Assembly: GCA_007135805.1 (NCBI GenBank) | Contig: SLID01000096.1 | Location: 1-38,277 of the forward strand | Direction: 5' to 3' | DNA: 38,277 bases | Source of the DNA: Candidatus Omnitrophota bacterium | GTDB lineage: Bacteria > Omnitrophota > Gorgyraeia > Tantalellales > Tantalellaceae | Shown: in pieces, positions 28,769-38,240 of the stretch | Layout: every line of letters starts with the position of its first letter | How positions within the stretch are numbered: the first letter of the stretch is position 1 | Position numbers and translations under genes: made by a program | Notes under the pieces: generated by a model | Told to the model about the DNA's origin: nothing | The model's database searches: none | Seen by the model: only the letters and a program-made list of their open reading frames with translations

Positions 28769-29673
28769 CCGTATCGCTCTCTCATTTTTTCCGGAAGGGC
28801 GCTTCGCATAGCGGACATTACTTCGCCACGCGGGTACCCTTCACCGTTCCATATCCTGAAAGCAAGAGCCGCCTGATTGACCAGCATACCCAATCCTCCG
28901 CACACCGGAAGCCTTTTCTTTTTCCATTCAAGCTGTAACTCTGTAGTCCTGGCGTAAACAAGATCGTAAAGCGCCGCGCTAGTCGAACCGACTTTCGCCG
29001 GATCGAGAGGCATAGGATCATTTTCATCCGTCCCAAGCGGTGTGGCGTTTATTATGAGCGCGCACACCTTGGCCGCGTCGTGAACTTCCCGGGCCCCGGC
29101 CGATACCGCGGAACCCGGGCCAAAATCCGCCTCAAGACCAGAGACAAGCGAATCTGCCCTCTCTGGGACCGTATCGTACAATATTATCTTTGCGGGCCTG
29201 AAGTCCGAAGCCAGAAGCTGGAACGACAACGCGCGGGCGGCTCCGCCGGATCCGAGCATCAGGATATCCCTTCCCGCGATATCCCCATAGTCCAGCTTGA
29301 GATCCTCTTTCAAACTTTCAAGAAAACCTTCGCCGTCGGTATTAAAACCTTCGAGACATCCGGCATCTACCTTTATGGTATTGATCGCCCCCACCCTCAG
29401 GGCGAGTTCCTCTACATGATTGGATTTGTTGCCGGATATGAAATCACATGCCGTAACCTTATACGGCACAGTAACGTTCATACCGGAGATATCTCCCGCG
29501 CTTATCCCATTCAGAAAATCGATCACGAGAGACTGGTCAATATCGAATATCCTGTATTCCGCGCTTATGCCGAAATGCCCGAAGGCCGCGTTGTGCATAA
29601 GCGGGGAAAGGGAATAACTTATGTTACGGCCAAGAAGCCCATAGACGTGTTTTTTTTGTTTAGTTTCACCCAT
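28756..29673 (-). CDS. aroE: Shikimate dehydrogenase
   Basis: YGLLGRNISYSLSPLMHNAAF, MNVTVPYKVTACDF, GAINTI, NTDGEGF, LGSGGAARAL, NATPLGTD. Confidence 0.94.
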   Translation of the reverse strand: MGETKQKKHVYGLLGRNISYSLSPLMHNAAFGHFGISAEYRIFDIDQSLVIDFLNGISAGDISGMNVTVPYKVTACDFISGNKSNHVEELALRVGAINTIKVDAGCLEGFNTDGEGFLESLKEDLKLDYGDIAGRDILMLGSGGAARALSFQLLASDFRPAKIILYDTVPERADSLVSGLEADFGPGSAVSAGAREVHDAAKVCALIINATPLGTDENDPMPLDPAKVGSTSAALYDLVYARTTELQLEWKKKRLPVCGGLGMLVNQAALAFRIWNGEGYPRGEVMSAMRSALPEKMRERYGWNI

Positions 29674-29678
29674 ACGCG

Positions 29679-31250
29679 CTATGCCTTCCGGGCCTTACCT
29701 CGGAGGGACTTGGCGGTTTTCCGGGTTTTCCCTCCGTACCCGGATGAATGTACGCGGTTTATGGCGTTCACATAAGCCCTGAGGCTTGCCTCTATGACAT
29801 CTGTACTTGTTCCCCGGCCTACCACAATACGGCCGTCAAACTGTATCTTTACACTTGCCTCTCCCAGAGCATCCTTACCGCTGGTTACGGCGCCTACCCT
29901 GTAATCCACAAGCTTACCTTTCTCTCCGCTGGCCTTTTCAATGGCTTTAAAACAAGCATCTACGGGACCGTCCCCGGTAGCCCGGGCCTCTGTTTCCTGA
30001 CCCTGGTGATACAGTTTCACCGTAGCAACCGGCTTTGTCTTCTTGCCGCTTACAACCTCAAAATCCTTGAGCTTATACATTTCCTGAACAGCGTCAAGCC
30101 CCTCTTCCACTATTGCCGCGAGGTCATCGTCGTATATCTTCTGTTTTTTGTCGGCAAGATCCTTAAACCTTTTGAAAGCGGCGTCAATTTCGTCGCTTGA
30201 AAGAGAAAACCCCAGCTTTTTTATTCTGTCTGAGAAAGCATGTCTGCCCGAAAGTTTTCCGAGAACTATCTTACTGCCTTCGAATCCGACATCCTGAGGA
30301 CGTATTATCTCGTAGGTAACCCTCTTTTTCAAAACCCCGTCCTGGTGTATACCGGATTCATGGCAAAAAGCGTTCTCACCTATTATTGACTTGTTGGGCT
30401 GGACAATTATGCCGGTAAGCTTACTGACAAGCTTACTGGTCTTATAGAGTTCTTCTGTCTTTATATCGGTGTAAAGCCCCTTGAATATGTCTTTACGCAT
30501 CTTAATAGCCATTACGATCTCTTCAAGAGCGGCATTGCCGGCCCTTTCTCCCAGCCCGTTCACCGTACACTCCACCTGCCTGGCCCCATTTAGCACCGCC
30601 GCCAGAGAGTTACTCACCCCCAGCCCCAGGTCATTATGGCAATGAACGCTTATCACGGCGTCCTCGATGTTGGGGACAGTGTCCTTAAGCATTTTTATTG
30701 TGCTTCCGAACTCTACAGGTACGGCATACCCGACCGTATCAGGTATATTCACCGTGCGCGCTCCCGCTTTTATGACCTCTTCCACCACTTTGCGCAAAAA
30801 CCCCGGTTCCGTTCTCGAAGCGTCTTCCGGGGAAAACTCCACATCAGGAAGTTTCCTGCGCGCGTATTTAACCGCGTCAACAGCCGTCCGCAATATCTCT
30901 TCCTCGGCCTTCTTCAACTTATACTTCATATGTATCTTGGAAGTGGCCAGAAATACATGGATACGCGGTTTTTTCGCCTTTTTGAGAGCTTCGGCGGCAT
31001 CGTCTATATCTTTTTTCGTCGCCCGGGCCAAACCGCACACCACACTACGTTTTATATGCCGCGACACGGTCTTGACCGCCTCAAGATCCCCCTTGCTCGT
31101 CCTGGGAAAACCCGCCTCCATTATGTCGACACCAAGGTTCTCAAGCTGAAGAGCTATCTTCAGTTTTTCATTTACATTCAGACCGGCTCCGGGCGTCTGC
31201 TCCCCGTCTCTCAGCGTGGTATCGAATATCAGTATTTTCTCTTTTTTCAT
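29679..31250 (-). CDS. leuA: 2-isopropylmalate synthase
   Basis: [68 protein letters not shown]-terminal regulatory domain. Confidence 0.95.
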   Translation of the reverse strand: MKKEKILIFDTTLRDGEQTPGAGLNVNEKLKIALQLENLGVDIMEAGFPRTSKGDLEAVKTVSRHIKRSVVCGLARATKKDIDDAAEALKKAKKPRIHVFLATSKIHMKYKLKKAEEEILRTAVDAVKYARRKLPDVEFSPEDASRTEPGFLRKVVEEVIKAGARTVNIPDTVGYAVPVEFGSTIKMLKDTVPNIEDAVISVHCHNDLGLGVSNSLAAVLNGARQVECTVNGLGERAGNAALEEIVMAIKMRKDIFKGLYTDIKTEELYKTSKLVSKLTGIIVQPNKSIIGENAFCHESGIHQDGVLKKRVTYEIIRPQDVGFEGSKIVLGKLSGRHAFSDRIKKLGFSLSSDEIDAAFKRFKDLADKKQKIYDDDLAAIVEEGLDAVQEMYKLKDFEVVSGKKTKPVATVKLYHQGQETEARATGDGPVDACFKAIEKASGEKGKLVDYRVGAVTSGKDALGEASVKIQFDGRIVVGRGTSTDVIEASLRAYVNAINRVHSSGYGGKTRKTAKSLRGKARKA

Positions 31251-31271
31251 CGCCTCTAAGAGTCAGCGCGG

Positions 31272-32258
31272 CTACATCCAGGGCATCATACCGCGAAGCT
31301 CCTCCCCGACTTTTTCTATTTTGTGTTGTTTTTCTTCTTCGGTTATCCTGTTATAATTCTTCCTGCCCGTCTTGTTCTCATTTATCCATTCCTCGGCGAA
31401 AGTTCCCGACTGTACCTCTTTAAGTATTTTTTTCATTTCCTCACGGGTCGAGTCATTCACTACGCGCTTGCCCCTGGTTATATCACCGTACTCGGCGGTA
31501 TCAGACACCCGTTTTCTCATGCCGTAAATACCATATTTGTAAATAAGGTCCGTTATGAGCTTCAGCTCATGAAGACATTCGAAATAAGCAATTTCCGGCT
31601 GATATCCGGCCTCTACAAGCGTATCAAACCCGGCTTTTATCAATTCGGAGGCGCCTCCGCACAGTACTACCTGCTCTCCGAAAAGATCAGTTTCCGTCTC
31701 CTCCTTAAAAGTCGTTTCAAGAACACCCGCTCTTGTTCCTCCCAGAGCTTTCGCATAAGCCAGAGCCCTCTCACGCGCCTTGCCTGTCGCGTCCTGATGT
31801 ATAGCGATCAAACAAGGAACCCCTTTACCCTGTTCATACATCTCCCGGACAAGGGCGCCTGGCCCCTTCGGCGCCACCATAAAAACATCAACTTCCTTGG
31901 GAGGCACTATCTGTCCGAAATGTATGTTGAAACCGTGAGAAAACACCAACGAGTTACCCGGTTCCAGATTACCTTCGATAGACTCTTTATATACCGTCGC
32001 CTGTACATGATCCTGGGTAAGTATCTGGATAATATCGGCTTTTTCGGCCGCTTCCGCGGCAGGAAGGACATCAAACCCGTCCTTAACCGCCTGTTCGTGG
32101 TTGGCCGTCCCCTCGAGCTCGCTCACAACAACGTTTATCCCGCTGTCCTTGAGGTTAAGCGCCTGTCCCCTTCCCTGTATGCCATAACCTATAACAGCTA
32201 TCGTAAGATCTTTTATCACGCCCAGGTCGGCGTCATTATCGTAATACATCTTGGCCAT
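31272..32258 (-). CDS. ilvC: Ketol-acid reductoisomerase
   Basis: [76 protein letters not shown]-like [13 protein letters not shown]. Confidence 0.95.
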   Translation of the reverse strand: MAKMYYDNDADLGVIKDLTIAVIGYGIQGRGQALNLKDSGINVVVSELEGTANHEQAVKDGFDVLPAAEAAEKADIIQILTQDHVQATVYKESIEGNLEPGNSLVFSHGFNIHFGQIVPPKEVDVFMVAPKGPGALVREMYEQGKGVPCLIAIHQDATGKARERALAYAKALGGTRAGVLETTFKEETETDLFGEQVVLCGGASELIKAGFDTLVEAGYQPEIAYFECLHELKLITDLIYKYGIYGMRKRVSDTAEYGDITRGKRVVNDSTREEMKKILKEVQSGTFAEEWINENKTGRKNYNRITEEEKQHKIEKVGEELRGMMPWM

Positions 32259-32337
32259 CTCTTTCTCCTTTTCTCTTTTGTTGTTGGTATAAGTGTTTCC
32301 CGTGAGCCTGGGATGGTCTTATGATCCATCCAGATCA

Positions 32338-32820
32338 CTATGCGTCGGATTGAAGAGCTATCTTTCCAGTGCGCACTATCTCCAATATCCCATATGGGCG
32401 TAAAAGCTCTACGAGCGCTTTTATCCTGTGTTCATCTCCTGACTCCTCGACGGTAACTGACTTCTTACCTATGTCTACTATCTCCGCTCCGGTGGAATCA
32501 ACCACTTGCACTATCTTCTCCCTGATATCCGTACTAGCGGCCTTGACCTTTACCAGGATGAGCTCCCTGTCAACATATTCGCCTCCGGTGAGGTCATATA
32601 CCGTTATAACCTCGATAAGCTTGTTGAGTTGTTTTTTTACCTGTTCCAGTATCTTCTCATCGGCGTCCACCACTATTGTCATTCTGGACACCTCCGGATC
32701 CTCAGTCTCCCCAACGGCCAGAGACGAAATGTTAAATCCCCTGGCGGAGAAAAGTCCTGAAATACGGGCCAGCACACCGAATTTATTCTCAACAAGAGCC
32801 GCTATTATGAATTTGGACAT
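32338..32820 (-). CDS. ilvN: Acetolactate synthase small subunit
   Basis: ALVENKFGVLARISGLFSARGFNISSLAVGETEDPEVSRMTIVVD ACT domain. Confidence 0.95.
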   Translation of the reverse strand: MSKFIIAALVENKFGVLARISGLFSARGFNISSLAVGETEDPEVSRMTIVVDADEKILEQVKKQLNKLIEVITVYDLTGGEYVDRELILVKVKAASTDIREKIVQVVDSTGAEIVDIGKKSVTVEESGDEHRIKALVELLRPYGILEIVRTGKIALQSDA

Positions 32821-32858
32821 GTTATCTCCTGATTTTTCGCTTTTTATCGTAAAGACCT

Positions 32859-34553
32859 TTAAGCAAGGCCGTGGATCATCCTGTCTATCGCTTCTCCGGC
32901 AGGGACCATCGGATAAACATTCTCTTCCCTTTCTATAACGAAATCCATCACCACCGGCCCATCCACCTCAAGGGCTTTCTCGATAGCCGCATCCACCTGG
33001 TTCTTCTCCTTAACGCGTATGCCGAGAGCTCCGTAACTTTCCGCCAGCTTCACAAAATCCGGGCAATACTTGTCAACGTCTTCCGCCAGACCGACAAAAG
33101 CGTATCTTTTTTTGTAAAAAAGCTCCTGCCACTGCCTCACCATTCCAAGCCAGCCGTTATTAAGTATGGCTATCTTGACCGGTAATTTCTCGATGACAGC
33201 GGTAGCCAGTTCCTGTATGTTCATCTGTATGCTGCCGTCGCCCGCTATGTCGAAGACCACCGCGTCAGGACACCCCACCTTCGCCCCTATCGCCGCGGGA
33301 AGACCGTATCCCATTGTACCCAACCCTCCGCTTGAGAGCCATGTGCGCGGGCGGGTGTAAGTGTAGAACTGGGCCGCCCACATCTGGTTCTGCCCCACTT
33401 CGGTACTGACGATGACATCCCGGCCTTTGGTGAGCTCACATATCCTCTCAACAACGTACTGTGGTCTCAGCTTATCGTCTTTACGGTATGTGAGAGGAAG
33501 TTGTTTTTTCCAGGAGCTTATTTTTTCGTGCCACTCGGGACATTCTTTTCTATTCACCACACTTGTAAGATCGGCTAATATACTTTTCGCGTCACCGATA
33601 ACCGGAATATCGACCTTCACGTTTTTGCCCACGCTGGAAGGGTCAACATCTATATGGACTATGGTGGACCTGGGGGCGAAGTCATCTATTCTTCCGGTAA
33701 CCCTGTCGTCAAACCTGGCTCCTACAGCGATTATAAGATCGGCCTCCTGAACGGCGTGATTGGCGTAGGCCGTACCATGCATACCCAGCATGCCGAGACT
33801 TAGAGGGTCGTCTTCGGGAAACCCTCCCAGCCCCATCATTGTAGTGGTGACCGGCAGATTGGACTTGCGGGCGAATCTTGTAAGTTCCTGTGACGCTCCG
33901 GAGAGTATAATGCCGCCGCCGGCGTAGATAAGCGGCCTCTGGCTTTTTTCTACGGCGTCGGCGATCTTTTTTATCTGCCCGGGATGCCCCTTCAAAACAG
34001 GGTTGTAACTTCTCATCTCAATGGTCCTGGGATATTCAAATTCGGCCTCAAGCATCTGAACATCAACGGGAAGGTCTATAAGCACGGGACCAGGCCTTCC
34101 CGTCCTGGCGATATGAAAAGCCTCCTTTACCGTACGAGCCACCTCGCTCACGTCTTTGATAAGATAATTGTGCTTGGTGACAGATCGTGTTATCCCTACT
34201 ATGTCCGCCTCCTGAAAAGCATCGTTACCTATAAGCACGGATTTTACCTGGCCGGTGATGGCTATCATCGGTATTGAATCCATATGAGCGGTAGCTATTC
34301 CTGTCACGAGATTGGTAGCTCCCGGGCCGGAAGTTGCCATACAGACACCTACCTCTCCAGTTGCCCTGGCATACCCGTCGGCAGCGTGTACCGCTCCCTG
34401 TTCGTGCCTTGTCAAATGGAAAGTTATGCTTTTTTCATCGTAAAGGGCGTCATATAATGGGAGAACTGACCCACCGGGATAACCAAAAATATGCCTAACA
34501 CCTTCTTTACAAAGACTTTTTACCAAAATTTCCGCGCCTTTTAATTTAGCCAT
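32859..34553 (-). CDS. ilvB: Acetolactate synthase large subunit
   Basis: [92 protein letters not shown]. Confidence 0.96.
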   Translation of the reverse strand: MAKLKGAEILVKSLCKEGVRHIFGYPGGSVLPLYDALYDEKSITFHLTRHEQGAVHAADGYARATGEVGVCMATSGPGATNLVTGIATAHMDSIPMIAITGQVKSVLIGNDAFQEADIVGITRSVTKHNYLIKDVSEVARTVKEAFHIARTGRPGPVLIDLPVDVQMLEAEFEYPRTIEMRSYNPVLKGHPGQIKKIADAVEKSQRPLIYAGGGIILSGASQELTRFARKSNLPVTTTMMGLGGFPEDDPLSLGMLGMHGTAYANHAVQEADLIIAVGARFDDRVTGRIDDFAPRSTIVHIDVDPSSVGKNVKVDIPVIGDAKSILADLTSVVNRKECPEWHEKISSWKKQLPLTYRKDDKLRPQYVVERICELTKGRDVIVSTEVGQNQMWAAQFYTYTRPRTWLSSGGLGTMGYGLPAAIGAKVGCPDAVVFDIAGDGSIQMNIQELATAVIEKLPVKIAILNNGWLGMVRQWQELFYKKRYAFVGLAEDVDKYCPDFVKLAESYGALGIRVKEKNQVDAAIEKALEVDGPVVMDFVIEREENVYPMVPAGEAIDRMIHGLA

Positions 34554-34678
34554 TTTCCCCTCTTAATTATATCATTATATAGAATACTTAAAGTACGCTT
34601 ATTTTCGCGGGCTTACCGTTCTATAAGCGCAAAACCCACCATGACCCAAAGGAGCAGTCCCGGGCCTACGGTCTTTTA

Positions 34679-34706
34679 AGTATAGCACAAAGCCCCCTCT
34701 TGTCAA
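34679..34706 (-). promoter_or_regulatory. Sigma70-like promoter for the ilvB operon
   Basis: Minus strand TTGACA (34706-34701), 16-nt spacer, TATACT (34684-34679), about 125 nt upstream of the ilvB start. Confidence 0.7.
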
Positions 34707-35125
34707 CCTTGGAGCAAATATACCAAAAACCATGTTTTCATGCCGCCCAACAGTCCAAAAACCTGTTCCTGCCCGTGAAAATATACCAAAAACCTCTTTT
34801 ATCTCTTTTGATCTGATCGGAACCTATCCCGCAAACACCCTCACAGACCATAAACAAGCTATCCCCCCCATAGTGTTATAGACGAGCTTTTCTGAAAAAA
34901 TCTTTCATCATATTTGTACCGGGCACCAGGCCCATCGTCAAAGTGCCCCTTTTTCCATCTTGATGTTTAGGATAGATACAAACAGGGCCATATGGCACCG
35001 GTGGCGAGATCCGGAAAGACCAAAAAGAAAAAGTGCACACACATACATATGTATATGATATGTTTCCGAAAGGGGAAAGTTCGCGAGGGGATGAAAGAGA
35101 TCCCTGATACTATCGCGGGGAAAAC

Positions 35126-37915
35126 TCAGGCAGAAATAAGCGCCCGGAGTTTACGCGCGTATTCTTCTTTCAGTTGGTTCGGGTTTACGGGCCTGCTCTC
35201 GGGAACGATCAGTATTACCATTCTTGCCAGGGGGTCGTATTGCCCGGATTTTATCATACCTATCCTGTCGGGGTCACGCACAACCGACCCGCTTGCCAGT
35301 TCCAGCACAAGTGTCAACATGGAAATAATGTCGATAACCGGTTCCTGTCCCGGGTATTCTCTGTAAAACTCGTTTATATTAGAGTTATCCACTCCGGCCA
35401 TAAACGGCATATTTTGCGGTTCGGTCTTAAGGTTACCAAGCTTCTCTTCGACCGTCGCCTGAGAAGCAAGTACCACGACGTTCGAAAGACCGGTCCCTGT
35501 ATCTCTGGCCGTCCGGAGTATGTCACGCTCAAGAACATCACTTCCGCTGTGGACAAGGACCACATTGTCCAAACCTATAGACCTCAAAGTATCGCCTATT
35601 CCTCTTAATTCCCTTAATAGCGGGTTCATGGCGTCATTTTGAGGATGTCCGCCTTTTCCCAGTCCGGGAACCCATTCTGTTTCAAGCCCGATTATAAGTT
35701 TCTGACCCATCCTCCGGGCCCTTCGCGCGAGAACGATGATCCCGGCTACCATGCCGTCGGCCTGTATTTGATCTATATTTTCTCTTACATGTTCTCGCCT
35801 TCTAGCTACCTCATCAGGTATGATTTCTGAACTACTGTCAAGCGCGACCAACGCGGCCTTTATGCTTTCAACCATCTCGGCAGTCGACCTTTTCCGGTCT
35901 ATAGATTCCAGAGCGGCGCCGTCCTTCGCCGAGGTCCTCGCGAAACCAACAAGCTCATTAGCGGCGCTTTCCCCTTCAGCGCGCCGGCTGTTCAGCGCCG
36001 TCTCCAGACGCCCCGTAATGCCCTCCTCTTCAAGCTGGCGGGACGCTTCAGCTTCACCTGAAGAGATCGGGGCCCGATCGGCCGAGTCCGGAACAATGCT
36101 CTCACCCGGCCCGGTTTCCGGAGCAACGTGAGGGTCTTCTGTTCTTTCTCTAGCAAAAATCGTTATAGACGTAAGCCTGTCCCTTTTTTGAAAAGATTCA
36201 ACAATGTTTTCCCCATTCATCGTCATCATCACATCGGCGCCACTATCAAATATGATAGCGTCTTTCATGCCCATGTCGGACAGGACCTTCTGAGCTTCCT
36301 TGAAAGTTATGCCCGACCTGTTTGACTCGCCGGGCACAACAACCGAAACAAGGTTCCCGTCATTATCGATACACACAATATTATGGGGGTTAACACCGCG
36401 CATGAACCCGATCTTTATAGTCCCCTCTTCTCTATTGATAAAAAATTTGCCGTAATCGACCTCTCCGGCCGACAAAACCTTTTCGTATCCCTTTTCATTG
36501 ATAAGATTTTCTTCAAGACTGTCCACCTGACCTTCAGTGAGAGGTGTTATAACCTCAGTCACCTCGCCTTTTTCAAGGCGATTCTCCTTATCCGCAAGAG
36601 GCAACTCAACCGGTTTCCCGCTAACGGCGTCACGCATGAGCTGTTCGACCGGATTGCCTTTTTTATCGTAAAACAGGTTAACCCCGAAATGCGCATTGGC
36701 TTCCGGTATGAACGGAAAATCCAGGTAATGCCTCACATCGTAACCATGCTCATAATTTTCGGCCAGGTCATACGGCTCTCCATCCTTAAGAATACCGATA
36801 CCGGCGTTTACGAAGAGTACCTCATCTCTGATGTTCGTGCCTGTACCCATCCTGATGATCTTGCCGTCCTGCAGATACTCTACTTCCTCTATACTGAAAT
36901 GTCCGTCGTTCCACATAACAAGCGACGGATATACCCTACTGTCTCCCTGATATATCCTGTAAAGCTCCTGTTCAATAGCGTATTTTCTGCCTTTAACAAC
37001 AGAAACAAGATGGGCATTGGCAAGTATGTTACCGTTACCCACAAAACCTAACACCTCCATATCGGGGTGATCTTTTTTAAATCGCTCAATGTGCTGGTCG
37101 ACGGTCCAGACATCTTTTCTGACATTTTCATGATCGGGAGCCAGATCCGGCACATCCCTGACCTCACCATCGGTTAGCTGGTATTTGAAATGTGACGGGG
37201 TCCTGTCCCTCAAAATTCCCCAGCTTTTCTCAATATCCGGCTGAAAAACGGGGAACACCTCAATACCGCTCGGAAACCTCGCGACAGCCATTTTTGTTTC
37301 CGTTGCGCGTTCGCTTCTGAAATCCCTGACATCCACATCGACCGCGGGAGCGCCTCGTCTCGAATCGGCGAGGGATATATCCGGCTGTACAAAAGTACCC
37401 GCGGCTCTCAGGGGCCTTCCCTCAAGGTCGAATTCTTTGACAGCGTAACTGCCGATAGTATAATCGTACCCGGCAAGCTCATTGGCTGAAATGTTAACGG
37501 CAGGCCTTATAAGAAGATTTACCGTTGTCTCAGGAGATATTCGTCTGTCCGCGATATACGGCACGATCAATGCTGAGGGATCTTGCGGATGCGGCCTGAC
37601 GTTCTCAAGATCAAAATTTTCCGCGGCCTCACCATACTCAATTTCAAGAACACGCCCCAGGTAATTCAAAAGGCGTTCCGTATCGGCGATCCCGGGCGAA
37701 AAATACCAGTCAGCGATAGCAAGCGCGATCCCTTTCTTTCCTATTATTTCCCTGGTCCCCGGCATCTGAAGAGAGCTCCATACCGCAAGCGTATCTGTAA
37801 CATTGTCCCGGAATGATATTTTTGAAAGCGGGTACAATGCTGATACATCCAGAACAAGAAAAGAAACCACTACTGTGATCGAGACCACTTTAAAAACCGC
37901 AGAACCTTTCCTCAT
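35126..37915 (-). CDS. Large putative secreted multidomain protein with diverged phosphodiester-glycosidase-like (NAGPA/DUF2233) segment
   Basis: 929 aa; N-terminal signal/anchor MRKGSAVFKVVSITVVVSFLVLDVSA; segment ~285-590 with GITFKEAQKVLSDMGMKDAIIFDSGADVMMTMNGE; acidic/Ser-rich linker ~590-640; separate C-terminal domain ~720-929; RBS GGAGGAAATTAATG. Confidence 0.7.
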   Translation of the reverse strand: MRKGSAVFKVVSITVVVSFLVLDVSALYPLSKISFRDNVTDTLAVWSSLQMPGTREIIGKKGIALAIADWYFSPGIADTERLLNYLGRVLEIEYGEAAENFDLENVRPHPQDPSALIVPYIADRRISPETTVNLLIRPAVNISANELAGYDYTIGSYAVKEFDLEGRPLRAAGTFVQPDISLADSRRGAPAVDVDVRDFRSERATETKMAVARFPSGIEVFPVFQPDIEKSWGILRDRTPSHFKYQLTDGEVRDVPDLAPDHENVRKDVWTVDQHIERFKKDHPDMEVLGFVGNGNILANAHLVSVVKGRKYAIEQELYRIYQGDSRVYPSLVMWNDGHFSIEEVEYLQDGKIIRMGTGTNIRDEVLFVNAGIGILKDGEPYDLAENYEHGYDVRHYLDFPFIPEANAHFGVNLFYDKKGNPVEQLMRDAVSGKPVELPLADKENRLEKGEVTEVITPLTEGQVDSLEENLINEKGYEKVLSAGEVDYGKFFINREEGTIKIGFMRGVNPHNIVCIDNDGNLVSVVVPGESNRSGITFKEAQKVLSDMGMKDAIIFDSGADVMMTMNGENIVESFQKRDRLTSITIFARERTEDPHVAPETGPGESIVPDSADRAPISSGEAEASRQLEEEGITGRLETALNSRRAEGESAANELVGFARTSAKDGAALESIDRKRSTAEMVESIKAALVALDSSSEIIPDEVARRREHVRENIDQIQADGMVAGIIVLARRARRMGQKLIIGLETEWVPGLGKGGHPQNDAMNPLLRELRGIGDTLRSIGLDNVVLVHSGSDVLERDILRTARDTGTGLSNVVVLASQATVEEKLGNLKTEPQNMPFMAGVDNSNINEFYREYPGQEPVIDIISMLTLVLELASGSVVRDPDRIGMIKSGQYDPLARMVILIVPESRPVNPNQLKEEYARKLRALISA

Positions 37916-38025
37916 TAATTTCCTCCACGCTACTTTTATTACTCTTCCACCAACTTAAAACTTTGAAAATGTACACCAAAAGAATAAAGACATCTAGGTG
38001 TTTAATGCTTTAACTTATTAGTTTT

Positions 38026-38054
38026 ATTCTAACCTCTATCTCCCTGGCAGTCAA
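38026..38054 (-). promoter_or_regulatory. Sigma70-like promoter for the 929-aa secreted protein
   Basis: Minus strand TTGACT (38054-38049), 17-nt spacer, TAGAAT (38031-38026), about 110 nt upstream of the start codon. Confidence 0.6.
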
Positions 38055-38097
38055 TATGTTACAATCTAGATATTTCATACCTAACATTGGCCCGGAA

Positions 38098-38203
38098 CTA
38101 CAACACCGTCATTACGAAGCACCTGGTGACATGCACCAAAGTCTACAACGCCGTCATTACAAAGCACCTGGTGACATGCACCAAAGTCTACAACGCCGTC
38201 ATT
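38098..38203. repeat. 45-bp tandem direct repeat (two full copies plus partial third)
   Basis: ctacaac(a/g)ccgtcattac(g/a)aagcacctggtgacatgcaccaaagt at 38098 and 38143; third copy starts at 38188 and diverges after cgtcattac. Confidence 0.92.
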
Positions 38204-38240
38204 ACGAGGAGCCCCTGAAGGGGGCGACGAAGTAATCCCA
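38197..38240. repeat. REP-like imperfect palindrome
   Basis: cgtcattacgaggagcccctgaagggggcgacgaagtaatccca; outer arms ATTAC/GTAAT and inner GCCCC/GGGGC. Confidence 0.75.

Noticed and set aside
31323-32324. 333-aa plus-strand ORF
   Set aside because: Antisense shadow of ilvC; no domain signature.
34554-34680. T-box or known amino acid riboswitch upstream of ilvB
   Set aside because: No T-box consensus (GGUGGNACCGCG) and no intrinsic terminator with U-tract; the leader is too short.
34992-35366. 124-aa plus-strand ORF partly in the intergenic region
   Set aside because: Mostly overlaps the 3' end of the secreted-protein gene in antisense; no RBS or motif support.
38098-38240. CRISPR array
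   Set aside because: Units are adjacent tandem repeats with no unique spacers and only about 2.3 copies.
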